Positions 22,601 through 29,759 of a DNA stretch of 64,000 nt are shown here, piece after piece. Position 1 is the stretch's first letter; every line of letters begins with the position of its first letter. The translations under genes and the position numbers were made by a program. This DNA comes from Hyposmocoma kahamanoa (taxonomy: Eukaryota; Arthropoda; Insecta; Lepidoptera; Cosmopterigidae), in NCBI RefSeq assembly GCF_003589595.1, contig NW_020654684.1, positions 3,075,494-3,139,493 of the forward strand, written 5' to 3'. The notes beneath the pieces were generated by a model, which saw only the letters and a list, made by a program, of their open reading frames with translations, had not been told where the DNA came from and ran no database searches.

Positions 22601-24898
22601 GCTTCCATTTGCGTCATAGGCACTTAAAAAGACACAGCTCCAAAATCTGGCATATCGTATCAAACGAGCAGCACCAGCTTGTATATTATTAAGAGTAATT
22701 ACGTTTAAGTTAACATGTTTAGAGACTAGGAGAACACAATCTACATAGTGGTTAAAAGTGGAGTTAGGTTTAAATGTTTCAATAACAATATTACACAATA
22801 CCGTTCAACAAAGACAAAAGAGTAACAATAGAGAAACAAGTGGAAAAATAAACATCCGTGTATGAACAACGTTTGTAAATAGGAGATAGCGTTATGCAAA
22901 CAGGCATAGTTCAAATTAATGGTAATATTAATAAATATGAAACGTCTGCTTGTGGCGATAAGAGCTGAGCTGGCATGAGACTGAGGAATCACGCGCGAGT
23001 GATAGAAATGCAGGTGCACAAGGAATTATAAAAAGTAATGTGAATTACAATCATTCTTTTTTCCTTGTTTTGTTTGGTAAAATATTTAAGAACTTTTTCA
23101 CTGAAGAAAGGTCGACTAAAGATAATGAACTAGACAGTTTATAGCAAGGAAATTATATTCAATTGTAATTAACAGCCAAAGTAATTCTGACTACAAACGT
23201 ATTGATTGTTGTTATTCCTTCTTAAACTGTTGTACATGCCATGTACGCGTACAAATAACGCACATCAAACTTTGAACAGAATTATGCTGGGCGTACAAGT
23301 CTCAAAAGATGATAATATTGATAATCACTGTTGGTGTGAAAAACCAAACTGCAAATCAAGTATACTGATGTATTTTATCTTTTATTGCAGCAAGTTTAGG
23401 AGTAATTTCCAACCCCGTGGGAGCTCTCCTCGGCGGTATGATGGTGGACGCAGTGGGACGAAAGTTGCTGCTGCAGTCCATCGTACTGCCAAACCTGATT
23501 GGCTGGCTGATCATCGCATTTTCAGAAACTTACGTCTTTCTGTGCGTTGGGAGATTCATCACCGGATTTACTATCGGTAAGAGAAATGTGTACACTAGTG
23601 ACCTTTAAAACTTAAGTTTATAAATAACGCTAAGAAAAAACATATTCCAAAAAAGTTAAAAAGATAAATCAAACATACTTGTAGTGCAATGTGATGTTTG
23701 ACCGAGTAGCTATTGAATTACCTAGAGATAACTAATATAAGAATGTCTCGTTCCAGGTATGTCAACAGCCTCCTACATCTACGTAGCCGAGATAACAACG
23801 CCAGAAAAGCGAGGAGTGCTTAGTGCATTAGGACCTGGTCTGGTCTCTACGGGCATATTCATCGTCTACTCGCTGGGAGCCTTCATACACTGGCGACAAG
23901 TTGCTGCTATATGTGCCGGAGTATCTTTATTAACACCGTTCCTGATGTACTTCGTGCCAGAATCACCGTTATGGCTCGCCTCGAAAGGACAGATGAAAGA
24001 AGCCTACAATGCAATGGTTTGGCTAAGGCAAAACACCAATGCGGCGCAACAAGAACTCATGGAGTTTACGAAAGACAGAAAAATTGGAGAGACAATGTCT
24101 TTTACGGCCAAACTTGGAATATTTAAGCGAAGAAGTGTTTTAAAACCGTTTGTGCTGTTGATAGTGTTCTTTATGTTCCAAGAAATGTCTGGAATTTACG
24201 TCATATTGTATTATGCTGTGGATTTCTTTAAGGCTGTTGGTACGAGTGTCAATGAATTCACGGCATCAATCATTGTTGGTGGTGTAAGAGTCTTTATGGG
24301 TGCAGTAGGAGCTTGTTTAATCAACAGTTTTAGACGAAGGACTTTAGCTGCAACGTCAGGACTTCTTTTAGGCGTAGCAATGCTAGGAGCGGCAATTTGT
24401 GACTCTTTAAATGGACCACCACTGATGAAACTGGCGTGTATCTTGCTCCACGTCTCATTCAGTATGGTTGGATTCTTACAATTACCCTGGATAATGTCAG
24501 GGGAACTATATCCCCAAGAAATAAGAGGAGTTATGTCTGGTACGACATCTTGTTGTGCTTATGTCCTGATCTTCTTTAACATCAAGACATATCCTCAGTT
24601 GGAGAATCTATTAACCAGTAATGGTACGTTGTATCTATTTGGAGGCTGTGCTTTATTGGGAGCAGCATATTGTCAGTTGTTTCTACCAGAAACCAAAGGG
24701 AAATCTTTAACAGAGATTATGAGACAGTTTGATGACGAGAAAAGAGATGTTGATCCTGAAGTAGGAAATGCTAAATGTGCTATAGACAAAAAGCCAGTAC
24801 AAAGGAGGCATAGTGCAGGTGCTTCTGTATCTTTGGAGAAGAATGGTGATATATTTTCACCAAAATGGATACTTAAAGACGAAGAACAGAAAGGTTAG
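4622..24898 (+). CDS. Tret1-like facilitated sugar transporter, MFS (504 aa, four coding exons)
   Basis: Joined exons 4622-4678, 19935-20064, 23391-23576 and 23757-24898 give 504 residues in the right phases (0, 1, 1) with GT...AG at every junction. The protein is a sugar-porter MFS carrier, expected to move trehalose or another sugar across the plasma membrane. Family marks in order: D82 and GRK 85-87 after TM2, GRFITG 116-121, E136 and R143 of the loop 4-5 motif, PESPLWL 192-198, QEMSG...YY (266-277) in TM7, and PETKG 435-439 after TM12, then a 65-residue polar tail. Length is normal for insect Tret1-like proteins. Substrate is inferred from family only. Several AATAAA/ATTAAA-like signals follow, the clearest at 25560-25565. 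The 15 kb second intron holds a complete piggyBac element. No frameshift or missing motif is seen. Confidence 0.88.
4688..5310. other. Intron sequence, nothing recognised
   Basis: AT-rich intron between the first coding exon and the first repeats. I see no exon or repeat here. Confidence 0.4.
5318..5410 (+). repeat. Dispersed repeat family H, fragment
   Basis: Contains GATGGAAAACATCGCTATGAAACCTG-type sequence followed by a CCAATCCG...TTGGGC segment. Diverged relatives lie at 20104-20215 (+) and 31450-31560 (-). I take it to be the 3' part of a lepidopteran retroelement, from the pattern only. Confidence 0.45.
5567..6300 (-). mobile_element. LINE 3' end with reverse-transcriptase C-terminal frame
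   Basis: A 172-codon open frame on the minus strand (6297 down to 5779) matches the region after the RT core in Jockey/CR1-like LINEs: SKLRYGISFWGNA, then an R/K-rich segment, then IYNKLPSDIRN near the end. After the stop a short 3' UTR leads to a tail of TTTGAT-like units (5567-5595 on the + strand reads as repeated TCAAA), the usual 3' end of such elements. It is 5'-truncated, a dead copy with one open segment. Confidence 0.75.
6684..6837 (-). mobile_element. tRNA-derived SINE, family B, copy 1
   Basis: Minus-strand reading gives a tRNA-like head with an A box (GGCCGAACGG), a B box of GGTTCGATTCC type and a GGGAGAAATATTTGTATGGCC linker. Relatives in this window: 15509-15600, 41932-42145, 55001-55172, 56358-56870 and 62872-62958. 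Confidence 0.7.
6866..7090. repeat. Dispersed repeat family F (AAGTCGGTTTTTT type)
   Basis: Contains GACTTCAAAAAAGGAGGAGGT, TACGCGAT, ACCGA, GATAATTCTTTTTGTGTTGAAA and CCACCTCTAAGGGTG in order. The same order recurs at 37310-37475, and fragments in reverse occur at about 45165-45290 and 26035-26080. This is a common kind of dispersed element in lepidopteran genomes; class not decided here. Confidence 0.55.
7612..7781 (+). repeat. Family A retroposon, copy 1 (3' part, internal deletion)
   Basis: Carries the family landmarks AAGGGTGATGGTGAAATTGC, GGCACATGGGACTTGTCAACTTA, GCAACTGTTATGGACAGGCG and CACTTGGTATTG, then an A-rich tail. About 60 bases of the middle are missing. Confidence 0.75.
7790..9235. 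other. Intron sequence, no gene seen
   Basis: AT-rich intron. A segment near 7960-8120 (GTTTTGTCCAGAAC ... TTGAATTTCACATATTTTGAGTTA) recurs near 10795-10960, so an unclassified repeat is present in two copies. Nothing else recognised. Confidence 0.4.
7970..8125. repeat. Unclassified two-copy repeat, copy 1
   Basis: Shares a series of blocks (TTTTGTCCAGAAC, CTTTGTCTCATTT-like, AATCAAATTTTACGTTC, TTGAATTTCACATATTTTGA) with 10793-10975, in the same order and orientation. Ends are not clear. Confidence 0.55.
9241..9423 (+). repeat. Family A retroposon, copy 2 (internally deleted)
   Basis: Has the 5' block (CTGCCACCTTACCTATTTCTGCCGCCAAGC), the central GGTAAGGGTG block and the TTCGTCCCGTCACTTGATAT end, but lacks about 110 bases between GTCAGCTTATGTC and TTGTTCG. 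Confidence 0.75.
9424..10190. other. Intron sequence, no gene seen
   Basis: I see no supported gene. A 75-codon frame at 9914-10141 has no recognisable content. Confidence 0.4.
10196..10425 (+). repeat. Family A retroposon, copy 3
   Basis: All main blocks are present though diverged, ending CACTTGGTATTAAAAATATAT. The block around GCACTGCAACTGTTATGGAC is shortened. Confidence 0.7.
10793..10975. repeat. Unclassified two-copy repeat, copy 2
   Basis: Second copy of the element described at 7970-8125; the shared blocks run in the same order. Confidence 0.55.
11094..11317 (+). promoter_or_regulatory. Candidate alternative promoter and first exon of the Tret1-like gene
   Basis: TATAAAA at 11094-11100 is followed by a GC-richer island inside an AT-rich intron, ending at a donor CAG|GTGACA (GT at 11318-11319). 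The last codons before the donor, ATG CGA CAG at 11309-11317, would join the 19935 exon in phase 0 and give MRQ followed by VLAALAAQ. In insect sugar transporters a (R)QVLAAL segment just before TM1 is common, which supports the idea. Against it, an ATG in good context at 11293 is out of frame, and a further short upstream ORF (ATGATG near 11226) exists. Inference only. Confidence 0.33.
11320..13800. other. Intron sequence, no gene seen
   Basis: AT-rich intron with (TAA)n near 12362-12380 and (TA)n near 11925-11940. I find no exon or well-bounded repeat. Confidence 0.4.
13805..13930 (+). repeat. tRNA-like SINE fragment, family I, copy 1
   Basis: Holds GTCGGTTCGAATC (B-box like) followed by TGACGGCAGGTGCCTAGGACTTAATTT. 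Similar layouts occur at 29150-29270 and 50600-50720. Boundaries are loose. Confidence 0.4.
14243..14405. mobile_element. Foldback MITE with GC-rich arms
   Basis: About 50-base inverted arms. A 17-base core, CCCCGTAGCATGGCTAC at 14258-14274, is matched exactly in reverse complement at 14379-14395. Both arms continue into CGCGAC-rich sequence. No open frame inside, so a non-autonomous element. Target duplication not resolved. Confidence 0.65.
14571..14714. mobile_element. Foldback element, family G, flanked by 11-base direct repeats
   Basis: Terminal arms of about 33 bases starting ATAGGAAATGAAACTATTT match with one mismatch. An 11-base sequence, TCGATTATGAC, flanks it at 14562-14572 and 14715-14725. 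A reverse-orientation relative lies at 45290-45430, and a fragment at 55535-55570. Confidence 0.6.
14950..15400. repeat. Unclassified GC-rich segment with an internal duplicated 16-mer
   Basis: GGGAAGTGAGCGTGCT occurs at 14956-14971 and again at 15063-15078, each followed by a similar T(T)AC-GCTCCG stretch. The block is GC-richer than the intron around it and has a 142-codon minus frame (15400 down to 14972) with no recognisable domain. It may be part of a retroelement; class unknown. Confidence 0.35.
15509..15600 (+). mobile_element. tRNA-derived SINE, family B, copy 2 (internally deleted)
   Basis: CTGCCTCTGCGGCCGAACGG head, shortened tRNA-like body, CCCGGGCCGGGAGAAATATTT, then directly the tail CTTCCTAGTGCGGGGCTAT. 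The middle present in the 41932 copy is missing. Confidence 0.65.
15601..16162. other. Intron sequence, no gene seen
   Basis: Nothing recognised between the SINE and the LINE fragment. Confidence 0.35.
16163..16468 (-). mobile_element. LINE fragment, 3' side, split by piggyBac
   Basis: The minus strand reads as the part of a LINE RT after the palm: a KRAVRTIYNL segment, VSLEDKLKEIN and LASQYIYENV. Across the piggyBac insertion, the right flank (19022-19090) supplies the preceding residues (KLSNVEIARLVYFSYFHS) and the left flank continues with MTYGILL. The copy has in-frame stops and frame changes, so it was already decayed. Confidence 0.75.
16465..16468. repeat. TTAA target duplication, left
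   Basis: TTAA next to the first base of the piggyBac inverted repeat; its partner is 19022-19025. Confidence 0.95.
16585..16604. repeat. 20-base perfect palindrome in the piggyBac left end
   Basis: TATACGCAATATTGCGTATA reads the same on both strands. It lies between the terminal repeat and the transposase, where piggyBac elements carry transposase-binding sites; that role here is inference. Confidence 0.8.
16693..16702. other. Assembly gap (10 N)
   Basis: Ten N in a row within a C-run/G-run context, ahead of the transposase start. True length unknown. Confidence 0.99.
16794..18656 (+). CDS. piggyBac-family transposase (620 aa, intact)
   Basis: A cut-and-paste DNA transposase with TTAA specificity, acting in the nucleus on the flanking terminal repeats. 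The N terminus (residues 30-80) is acidic and Asp/Ser-rich, as in the family. The catalytic triad is in place: D251 in SIDES, D329 in YTDNFY, D431 in GVDRSDQ (a further Asp at 434). Residues 110-470 form the conserved DDD core. The C terminus has the cysteine-rich zinc-binding domain: C579, C582, C595, C598, C605, C609 and H614. No stop or frameshift interrupts the frame, and length is close to known members (about 590-640). Start chosen at the first ATG of the frame (GTGATTTATTATAATG). A short ORF starting at an ATG near 16748 precedes it. With the intact ends, this copy could be or recently have been active. Confidence 0.97.
   Translation: MPRGRESTRRILKGRRTAVNQNEIVRILYQEVSSDDGDFSAGSDDEYDPDRDVNKPDSSDFDSSSTISNDAPPEPEVEPPSCDPEFQWSTGTARPQRFAFLGEPGIKTNLCLTPPALADIFFSNDFVDSLVQATNTYAHKTVRPLQKYARLRQWKDTNYQEMRRFIGMLLYMGLIKLPTISHYWRTDQLYNLPLFRSIMSRNRFQLLLRNFHFSENDDTATSRLHKINPILERFNTLMPELYYPETDLSIDESMVLWRGRLIFRQYIKNKKHKYGVKLYELCESSGMVLKIRIYKGKSEKPPPGTLHSTEVVLDLMEGYLDKGHVVYTDNFYNSPDLTRRIGQRKTYICGTLRKNRKNIPYEVTNAKLKRGELASQVCSDITVCKWKDKRDVLVISNKHQVQMVNVLNKNGKISLKPNIVADYNLGMSGVDRSDQMVSYYSCLRKTLRWHKKLALHIFEVYLQNAHRLFRLKNRTTKTRLLKFREDFITHLLGLNNNVELNTSAPSGSSNTPRAQPSQENILSPELPGLSRPPYHYHSSPATCARRMEHPLTTRVHPETFHYLEKIPPTTKKAVPAKPCRVCTKNKKRKETTFVCAMCPEKPALCVVNCFQIFHTDPRFV
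19022..19090 (-). mobile_element. LINE fragment, 5' side of the piggyBac split
   Basis: Starts with the right TTAA duplication (19022-19025). The minus strand encodes EIARLVYFSYFHS, which continues across the TTAA into the LINE piece at 16163-16468. How far the LINE extends to the right is unclear because the frame is soon lost. Confidence 0.65.
19091..19934. other. Intron sequence, no gene seen
   Basis: AT-rich end of the large transporter intron. An AATGAATGAATGAAT run lies near 19694-19712. No exon seen before the acceptor at 19934. Confidence 0.4.
19935..20064 (+). CDS. Tret1-like transporter, second coding exon
   Basis: Begins after a pyrimidine-rich acceptor (TTTTGTTTAAG) and ends at a donor G|GTAACG. 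It encodes residues 20-62 plus the first base of codon 63. The sequence VLAALAAQSINISVGFCQG is TM1 of the sugar-porter fold, and the extracellular loop follows. Codons are GC-rich, unlike the flanking intron. Confidence 0.87.
20104..20215 (+). repeat. Dispersed repeat family H, second fragment
   Basis: GGCGAAGGAAAACCATCGCGATGAAATCTGC and, later, CCTAACCCGCATTAGG correspond in order to the 5318-5410 fragment. Confidence 0.5.
20393..20800 (+). mobile_element. tRNA-like SINE, family D, copy 1, carrying a nested MITE
   Basis: Starts CTGGCTGAGTGGAGAAATA, includes CACAGATGGCGCTACGGC and AAAGTCGTTAAAAACCAA, is broken by a MITE at 20472-20664, then resumes with a tRNA-like unit having an A-box-like GCTTAGTTGGCTTAGCG and B-box GGTTCGAATCC. 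Relatives: 39193-39410 (+) and 40372-40640 (-). The tRNA-like part sits near the 3' end rather than at the 5' end, unlike standard tRNA SINEs. Confidence 0.65.
20472..20664. mobile_element. 193-bp MITE nested in SINE D, 8-base target duplication
   Basis: Ends match as inverted repeats (GGTTACCTGTCAGTAGTCCGA against GGTAACCTATCACAAGTCGA). The flanking 8 bases are CAACAAGC at 20464-20471 and TAACAAGC at 20665-20672. The uninterrupted SINE at 40372-40640 shows the empty site. An 8-base duplication points to a hAT-like element. Confidence 0.7.
20801..23390. other. Intron sequence, no gene seen
   Basis: Intron between the second and third coding exons. A GC-richer block at about 21300-21560 and another near 21990-22170 have open frames without recognisable content; they may be old repeats. 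Nothing else supported. Confidence 0.4.
23391..23576 (+). CDS. Tret1-like transporter, third coding exon
   Basis: Acceptor TTTTATTGCAG and donor G|GTAAGAG; 186 bases, phase 1 at both ends. It encodes TM2 to TM4: NPVGALLGG, the D-x-x-GRK motif after TM2, and GRFITG leading into TM4. Confidence 0.9.
23757..24898 (+). CDS. Tret1-like transporter, last coding exon
   Basis: Starts after acceptor CGTTCCAG and runs unbroken for 379 codons from Met126 to TAG 24896-24898. It carries the E/R motif of the TM4-5 loop, PESPLWL, TM7-TM12, PETKG and the polar C-terminal tail. This is two thirds of the protein in one exon. Confidence 0.93.
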
Positions 24899-25570
24899 GT
24901 TTTGTACCTTGATTCAATTTGTTGATCCAAAGCTTGTAAACGAAAGTTACCAATAATTTTGTACATATTTTTTATATTTAATGAAATGTGGTGTTATGTG
25001 ATCAGTATTATAGATTGGAGTGACTTTTTATTTTTAATTAAATTCGATAAAACATTCCGTGTTAGATAGTTTACAAGGTGACGTATTAAGAATGTATTTT
25101 TAAGAATTTTTATATTACCGTTTTTTTCACAAATAAGTACAACTTTGTAACGTAAGTTGATATTAATAAGTAGATTGAACGAATGAAAGAAAGAAGAATG
25201 AATGCAGCACAAGTCGAGCTACAGCAATTTGGGCTAAAATTTTGACATGTCAGTCGAGTTTATAGTTGGCAGTTTTTCTACATTTACACTAACATAATCA
25301 TGAATACCGATTGCACAGCTGTTTTTAGCAGTCACTTTGCAGTACTTGTAAACTGCACGAAACATGCAATTTTGCAATTGGCTGGCAGTTTATACATTGC
25401 TGTTCGTTCTAAGTGTAAAACTTCTTAAACCCGATTACGACGAAATTTGGACGTAGGTTTATGATGGAATTTTCCATGTACATAGAACACTTATTTTAGT
25501 AAATTGTGCTTTTTTTGTGCTGATTCGTGACAGGGTTAACGTATTTACATACTTACATAAATAAATATCT
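24899..25570 (+). other. 3' UTR and polyadenylation region of the transporter
   Basis: AT-rich sequence after the stop codon with no repeats recognised. AATAAA at 25560-25565 is the clearest signal; the actual cleavage site cannot be told from sequence. Confidence 0.4.
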
Positions 25571-25599
25571 AACTAAAATTAATATTTTTTTGAACACTG

Positions 25600-27138
25600 T
25601 GATGAACTGAATATTAAATTAAATGTATAATATTGTGTTGTTTTTCAAACTTATTGTTTTATTTTTCTAAACTTCTTGTGCCCAGACCAAAAATGTTAAC
25701 TTTTTATGTACCTACTGTGCTATCCCGCATATACCTAGCCTGCGGTTACACATCGTTATCTTTAATAATATGAGCTTATAACTACCTAGAGATGTATAAT
25801 GTAGAAAAGTACCTCGATATATTGGGATAGATTTCTACCTAATTTAACTATTTAATTTGTGCCTGCGCTATGAGTTAGTAATACAATGAAATGAGTTAGT
25901 AACACACGACTTTTAAAAAATAGTGCATCATAATTTGTAACTTTAAAAAAAAATACCGACCTCAACAGTTCGTCGAATTAGATCTATTTGCCAAGTTTTA
26001 TTAAAATCAGTTAAAAAGAAAAACAATACAGTGGAATTGAGAACCTCCTCATTTTTAAAGTCAGTTAAAAACAAATGAGTTCTTTTTGATTAGCTATATG
26101 AGACGTCGAGCCTTCCATTGGTAAAAAGAATTACGTGGTAATATTACTGGGACGGTACACGACTAATTGGTACTGCGCGCCAAACTCCTAATAACGTCTG
26201 TGTTTTTGAGATTGACCGCTATTCTATTTTCATTCCAAGAAATCAGTAAAACCATTCGAACTACTATGTGTTAATCAAAAAAACATGCTAAATACAAAGT
26301 TTTGAAGTTTATTTTTGAAAATTGCCGCTTTTGTGATTCTGCCACGGGAACATTCAGCCACGCGATTTATTTTTTGATAAATAATGTTAAAAAAAATAAA
26401 AAGAATTTTATTAATTTAGCATAAAGTAAGGCCCTTACTGCTTACCGGGTAAACTTTCAGATAGGGCTTGTAAGTTGAAAAAGGAACTGTAAACCTTCAA
26501 GTATCTGTATTTAAAAATAAACAGCATTGCTTACATTAAAGAATAAAATTAATCATTCTTGTTTCTGTACGATTTTTCGAACGATTACCAATTCAAAAAA
26601 CATGTTTAGATTTTTATTAAATTTTGTGACATGCAACGCCATCTATCAATAAACCTCAGTGGTCGATCGTTCCGCTTCGATACGACAGAGTAATAAACAA
26701 GCTCTACGGTTGAGCGCACATAGAAGCCTTTTTGTTAATTCATAAATGCCACGATAGATGGCATCACATACAACGACAAATACTGTTAAAATAGGTTTTT
26801 TATATAGTGTTTATTAAAAACGTTCCATTATAAAGGTGATCAATCGGTCCTCTCCTGGTTTAGTGTCGCAATTAGCATTAGGAAAACTGTTCGATGCTAT
26901 ATTTACGGTTTGGCAATTACAGTCAATGAGTTATATATGAGAACGTGAGATATCCGACGAACAATGGAAAGTTTTCTCTTTCGTACGCTTAATAAGCTCG
27001 TACAATCGATCAGGTACGGTAATTTTTGATATAAATTACGGTACCTGATAATATATGAAGAGGATTTTATTATCACCTGTATTGAAACAGTATACAATGT
27101 TATTGTTTATCAAAGTCGCAAATAAATCAGCCACCTAC
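25600..27138. other. Gap between the transporter and the first rugose exon
   Basis: No exon seen on either strand. A segment at about 26030-26080 is a reverse fragment of repeat family F (CTCCTCATTTTTAAAGTCAGTT). CGCCATCTATC near 26638 and its reverse complement near 26755 may mark the arms of a small element. Confidence 0.4.
26630..26780. repeat. Possible foldback element (GCCATCTATC arms)
   Basis: GCCATCTATC at about 26638-26648 is repeated inverted (GATAGATGGC) at about 26753-26762, in an otherwise unremarkable stretch. Short arms and no target duplication found, so weak. Confidence 0.3.
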
Positions 27139-27241
27139 CTGGTCTGCGGGATGCCATACTTGATGCCAACCCCCACGCGGGGCAGCGCCTTTATCACTTT
27201 CTTCACTGTCGTCTGGTCCGGAAACGCGAAGAATATCGACG
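27139..27241 (-). CDS. rg: Neurobeachin/rugose exon, PH-like domain, second of two
   Basis: Minus-strand exon between acceptor TTTTGTTTCAG and donor AG|GTAGGTGG, 103 bases. Its first two bases complete a Thr codon begun by the 28280-28397 exon, giving RTS then [16 protein letters not shown] and [15 protein letters not shown]. This is the second half of the PH-like domain that precedes BEACH in neurobeachin, LRBA and fly rugose, with FPD, TVKK and LPRVGVG all present. Rugose-type proteins are very large scaffold/AKAP proteins of vesicle traffic and synapses. The next exon (MTQ...W and the start of BEACH) is not seen down to base 1, so the following intron should exceed 27 kb, unless this is an isolated duplicate. 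Confidence 0.88.
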
Positions 27242-27867
27242 CTGAAACAAAAAATATCATCAGTGAGATTATCTCCTTAAAAAAATTGTACAATTGCCTC
27301 CTATGTAGGGGCTATGAATTCGATTTCAATGGGGGGATACTGAAAACTTAATTTAATTTAATTTGTTATTTTATAACTTAATTAGTTAGTACAGTAAACA
27401 TATACGTAATATAAGTACAGTAAAAAAAAAACAACAGTAAATTAATAATAATTGTCTTAATTTTCATACTCTCATCATGGCATGTTCACCTGTAATTGGT
27501 TAAGCATTTTAACTGTAACACCATATCGAATGTGTGTAAAATATTGTTGTAACCGAATGTATTAAGCGTTGGTGAATTTAAATAAATAAATAAATAAAAA
27601 ACAATTGAAAAGAAATGGTGCACATTAGTCATCGCTTGATGTAATTATGGAAAAGAACTGATAGAAGATAATAGATTCTGATTGGGCCACACGTTATGGG
27701 CCAAAGTGGTGGTGGCAACGTTCTCTGACACTCCATTGGAAGATAAAGATGGTTGGAGTGAGTCTTGAGAGCTAAATCTTAGAGGGCAGCAGCAAAATAC
27801 TTAATTCCATAGCAGCTGTACTAGGATCACCCATCTTTACCACTTGTTATTAGTGATATTTATTATT

Positions 27868-28040
27868 GTATGATGACCTCGGTCGCCCAACGGGCTTTAT
27901 ACTGTGGGCGCTGGATGAGGATGTTTTTAAATTGGTTCTGGTCTGGGTGTTCTAAGAAGTGACCCTGGGTGAATCCGTTGCTCTGGTATTCATAGTACAG
28001 GGTATTCCCTATTTGAGACCAGGCAATTGGTGTGGTCATC
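27868..28040 (+). repeat. SINE-like repeat, family E, copy 1
   Basis: GACCTCGGTCGCCCAACGGG head, GGTTCTGGTCTGGGTGTTCT, GTTGCTCTGGTATTCATAGTACAGGG and GAGACCAGGC in the same order as 49973-50235. It lies in the rugose intron between the two exons. Confidence 0.6.
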
Positions 28041-28279
28041 AGGTACATTATTACATATACATTATTATTATTATTTTATATTATACTTTAGAAAAAAACG
28101 GTAAGATGCCGCTAGATGGCGTTGAACTGCTTATGTGTATTTAGTAAAATGCGTATAAACAATGTATGAACTTGGCATTGCATCGTACGTGTACAGGGGT
28201 TTATTCTTGTTTTTAACAGCGGTGAAAAGCGGGCGGTGAAACGGCCATTTGAAGTGTGATAAGTAAGGTATGTACGTAC

Positions 28280-28397
28280 TCCTGCTCGCGAGGAACATTT
28301 CGATAGCGAGGCTCTGCAGCAGGTAGCGGCGCGAGAAAATCGCGCGGATCTCGCTGAAGTACCATTTCCCGTGCAGGTGCTCGCAGTACTTCAACAC
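28280..28397 (-). CDS. rg: Neurobeachin/rugose exon, PH-like domain, first of two
   Basis: Minus-strand exon of 118 bases, acceptor CGTCTTTCCAG and donor A|GTACGT. It begins in frame with VLKYCEHLH and holds [19 protein letters not shown], followed by the end ...EMFLASR, almost the family consensus. It splices in phase 1 to 27139-27241 across a 1038-base intron. The exon is GC-rich against AT-rich intron. No stop or frameshift, so it looks functional. The upstream exon, which should end in a KIDP-like sequence, is not visible between here and 64000; the mab-21 gene lies in that interval on the other strand. Confidence 0.9.
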
Positions 28398-28924
28398 CTG
28401 GAAAGACGAGATAAAAAGAAATAAGTATTAGTTTTTACGTAACAGCATACAATATTACAACGTATATATTAAGTCGGCGTAAGCTGTAGGTATTCAATAA
28501 TAACAAACTAATTTATAACTATTGTTTCGAAAATAATAATTAAACTATTTATAACTCCACTTTTTATCGAACAAAAACGTACGTGCGCAACGAACAACAT
28601 TTTTATGAAGTGATAATTAAAAAATTACTTAAATTCACTATATTAAGAATGTTTTGGATGTCTATGTTTGACGTCTCCGCAAACAAATTATATTTGAGGC
28701 AGGTTGAGGAGGCCGCGGCAACAAACATAGCGAAAGCGGACAGGAAACTTTTAAGGCGCGGTTTTATTTTATAAAGAAGTTACAATTATTCATGTTCAAT
28801 TTCATTAATGTCACGCTACAGTTACACCTCGCTAATGAGTACCAAGTTCAAAGTGTTATCTACTCAAAAAGACAAATTTGACATAATGTCTAACGCAATC
28901 ATGTAATAGAGCTAACTAAAGTAA

Positions 28925-29110
28925 CATCTTAATTTTTCATCTTATAATTTTCCTGATATGACTCTTTCCGTTATCTAAATCATTTTGTCTTGGTCTTCCC
29001 CTGCCTCTATTTCCTTTTATCTTCCCTTCTGTACTGCTTTTCTTATAAGAAAACAGCTTTTTATTGTCTTTAACAAACTGATATTTTCCAGCACTTAGCA
29101 CTTGCTTTGG
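28925..29110 (-). mobile_element. Possible LINE C-terminal remnant
   Basis: The minus strand reads GKIKGNRGRGRPRQ near the end of a 60-codon frame. A Gly/Arg-rich GKxxGxRGRGRPR segment is frequent near the C terminus of insect LINE ORF2. Short and without tail, so only suggestive. Confidence 0.35.
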
Positions 29111-29149
29111 AGGAGACAAATTTGCAAATTCAAATTACTTTAATAAAAA

Positions 29150-29270
29150 GATCGGTGGTATCCTAGTGGGAGATAGGTTGTTTCTCAATTGAAATGTCAA
29201 CGGTTCGATTCATGTGGCAGCATGCCCTAAGATTAAAATTTTTCACTTTGACTTTGACTAACTTACGTAC
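29150..29270 (+). repeat. tRNA-like SINE fragment, family I, copy 2
   Basis: GGTGGTATCCTAGTGGGAGA (A-box like), TCTCAATTGAAATGTCAACGGTTCGATTC (B-box like) and a GGCAGCATGCC block, parallel to 50600-50720. Confidence 0.5.
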
Positions 29271-29455
29271 ATTTGTGTCTGTTTAGTAGCAACATCTCTT
29301 CCTAGCTGAGAAGAAAAACAACGTGTTAAACTGCATGTCCTCTTGGATATTACAACCCTTAAGAAATGTGTGCATTCATCAACCCGAGTGGCTGAAACAC
29401 TATCTTTAAAGGAGTTCTGTGATCAGCAGTGGGATGACTAATGTGTTAATGATAA

Positions 29456-29747
29456 CTAGTAGCAGTAGAACTCCTTGTGAAGAAGTTCGTTCCGGGTAGC
29501 ACTGCCACCATCCCTATTTCTGCCGCCAAGCAATACAGCGTTCCGGTTTTGAAGGGTAAGGGTGCTGGTGAAATTGCAGGCACGTAGGACTTGTTAACTT
29601 ATGTCTCAGGGTGACAGGCGCAGTGGTAGTGCCAATCAGATCTTTGCAATTTAAAGCTCTCAGTGGCACAGCAACTGTTATGGACAGGCGTGTAGGTTAC
29701 CATCAGACACCCGACTTGTTCGTCCCGTCACTTAATATTATAATAAA
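29456..29747 (+). repeat. Family A retroposon, copy 4 (near full length)
   Basis: The best full-length copy: from GTAGCAGTAGAACTCCTTGTG through TTCTGCCGCCAAGC, GGTAAGGGTGCTGGTGAAATTG, CTTATGTCTCAGGGTGACAG, TTAAAGCTCTCAGTGGCAC, GCAACTGTTATGGACAGGCG to TTCGTCCCGTCACTTAATATT and an A-rich tail. No open frame of use. Confidence 0.8.
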
Positions 29748-29759
29748 AAACCTATTAAC

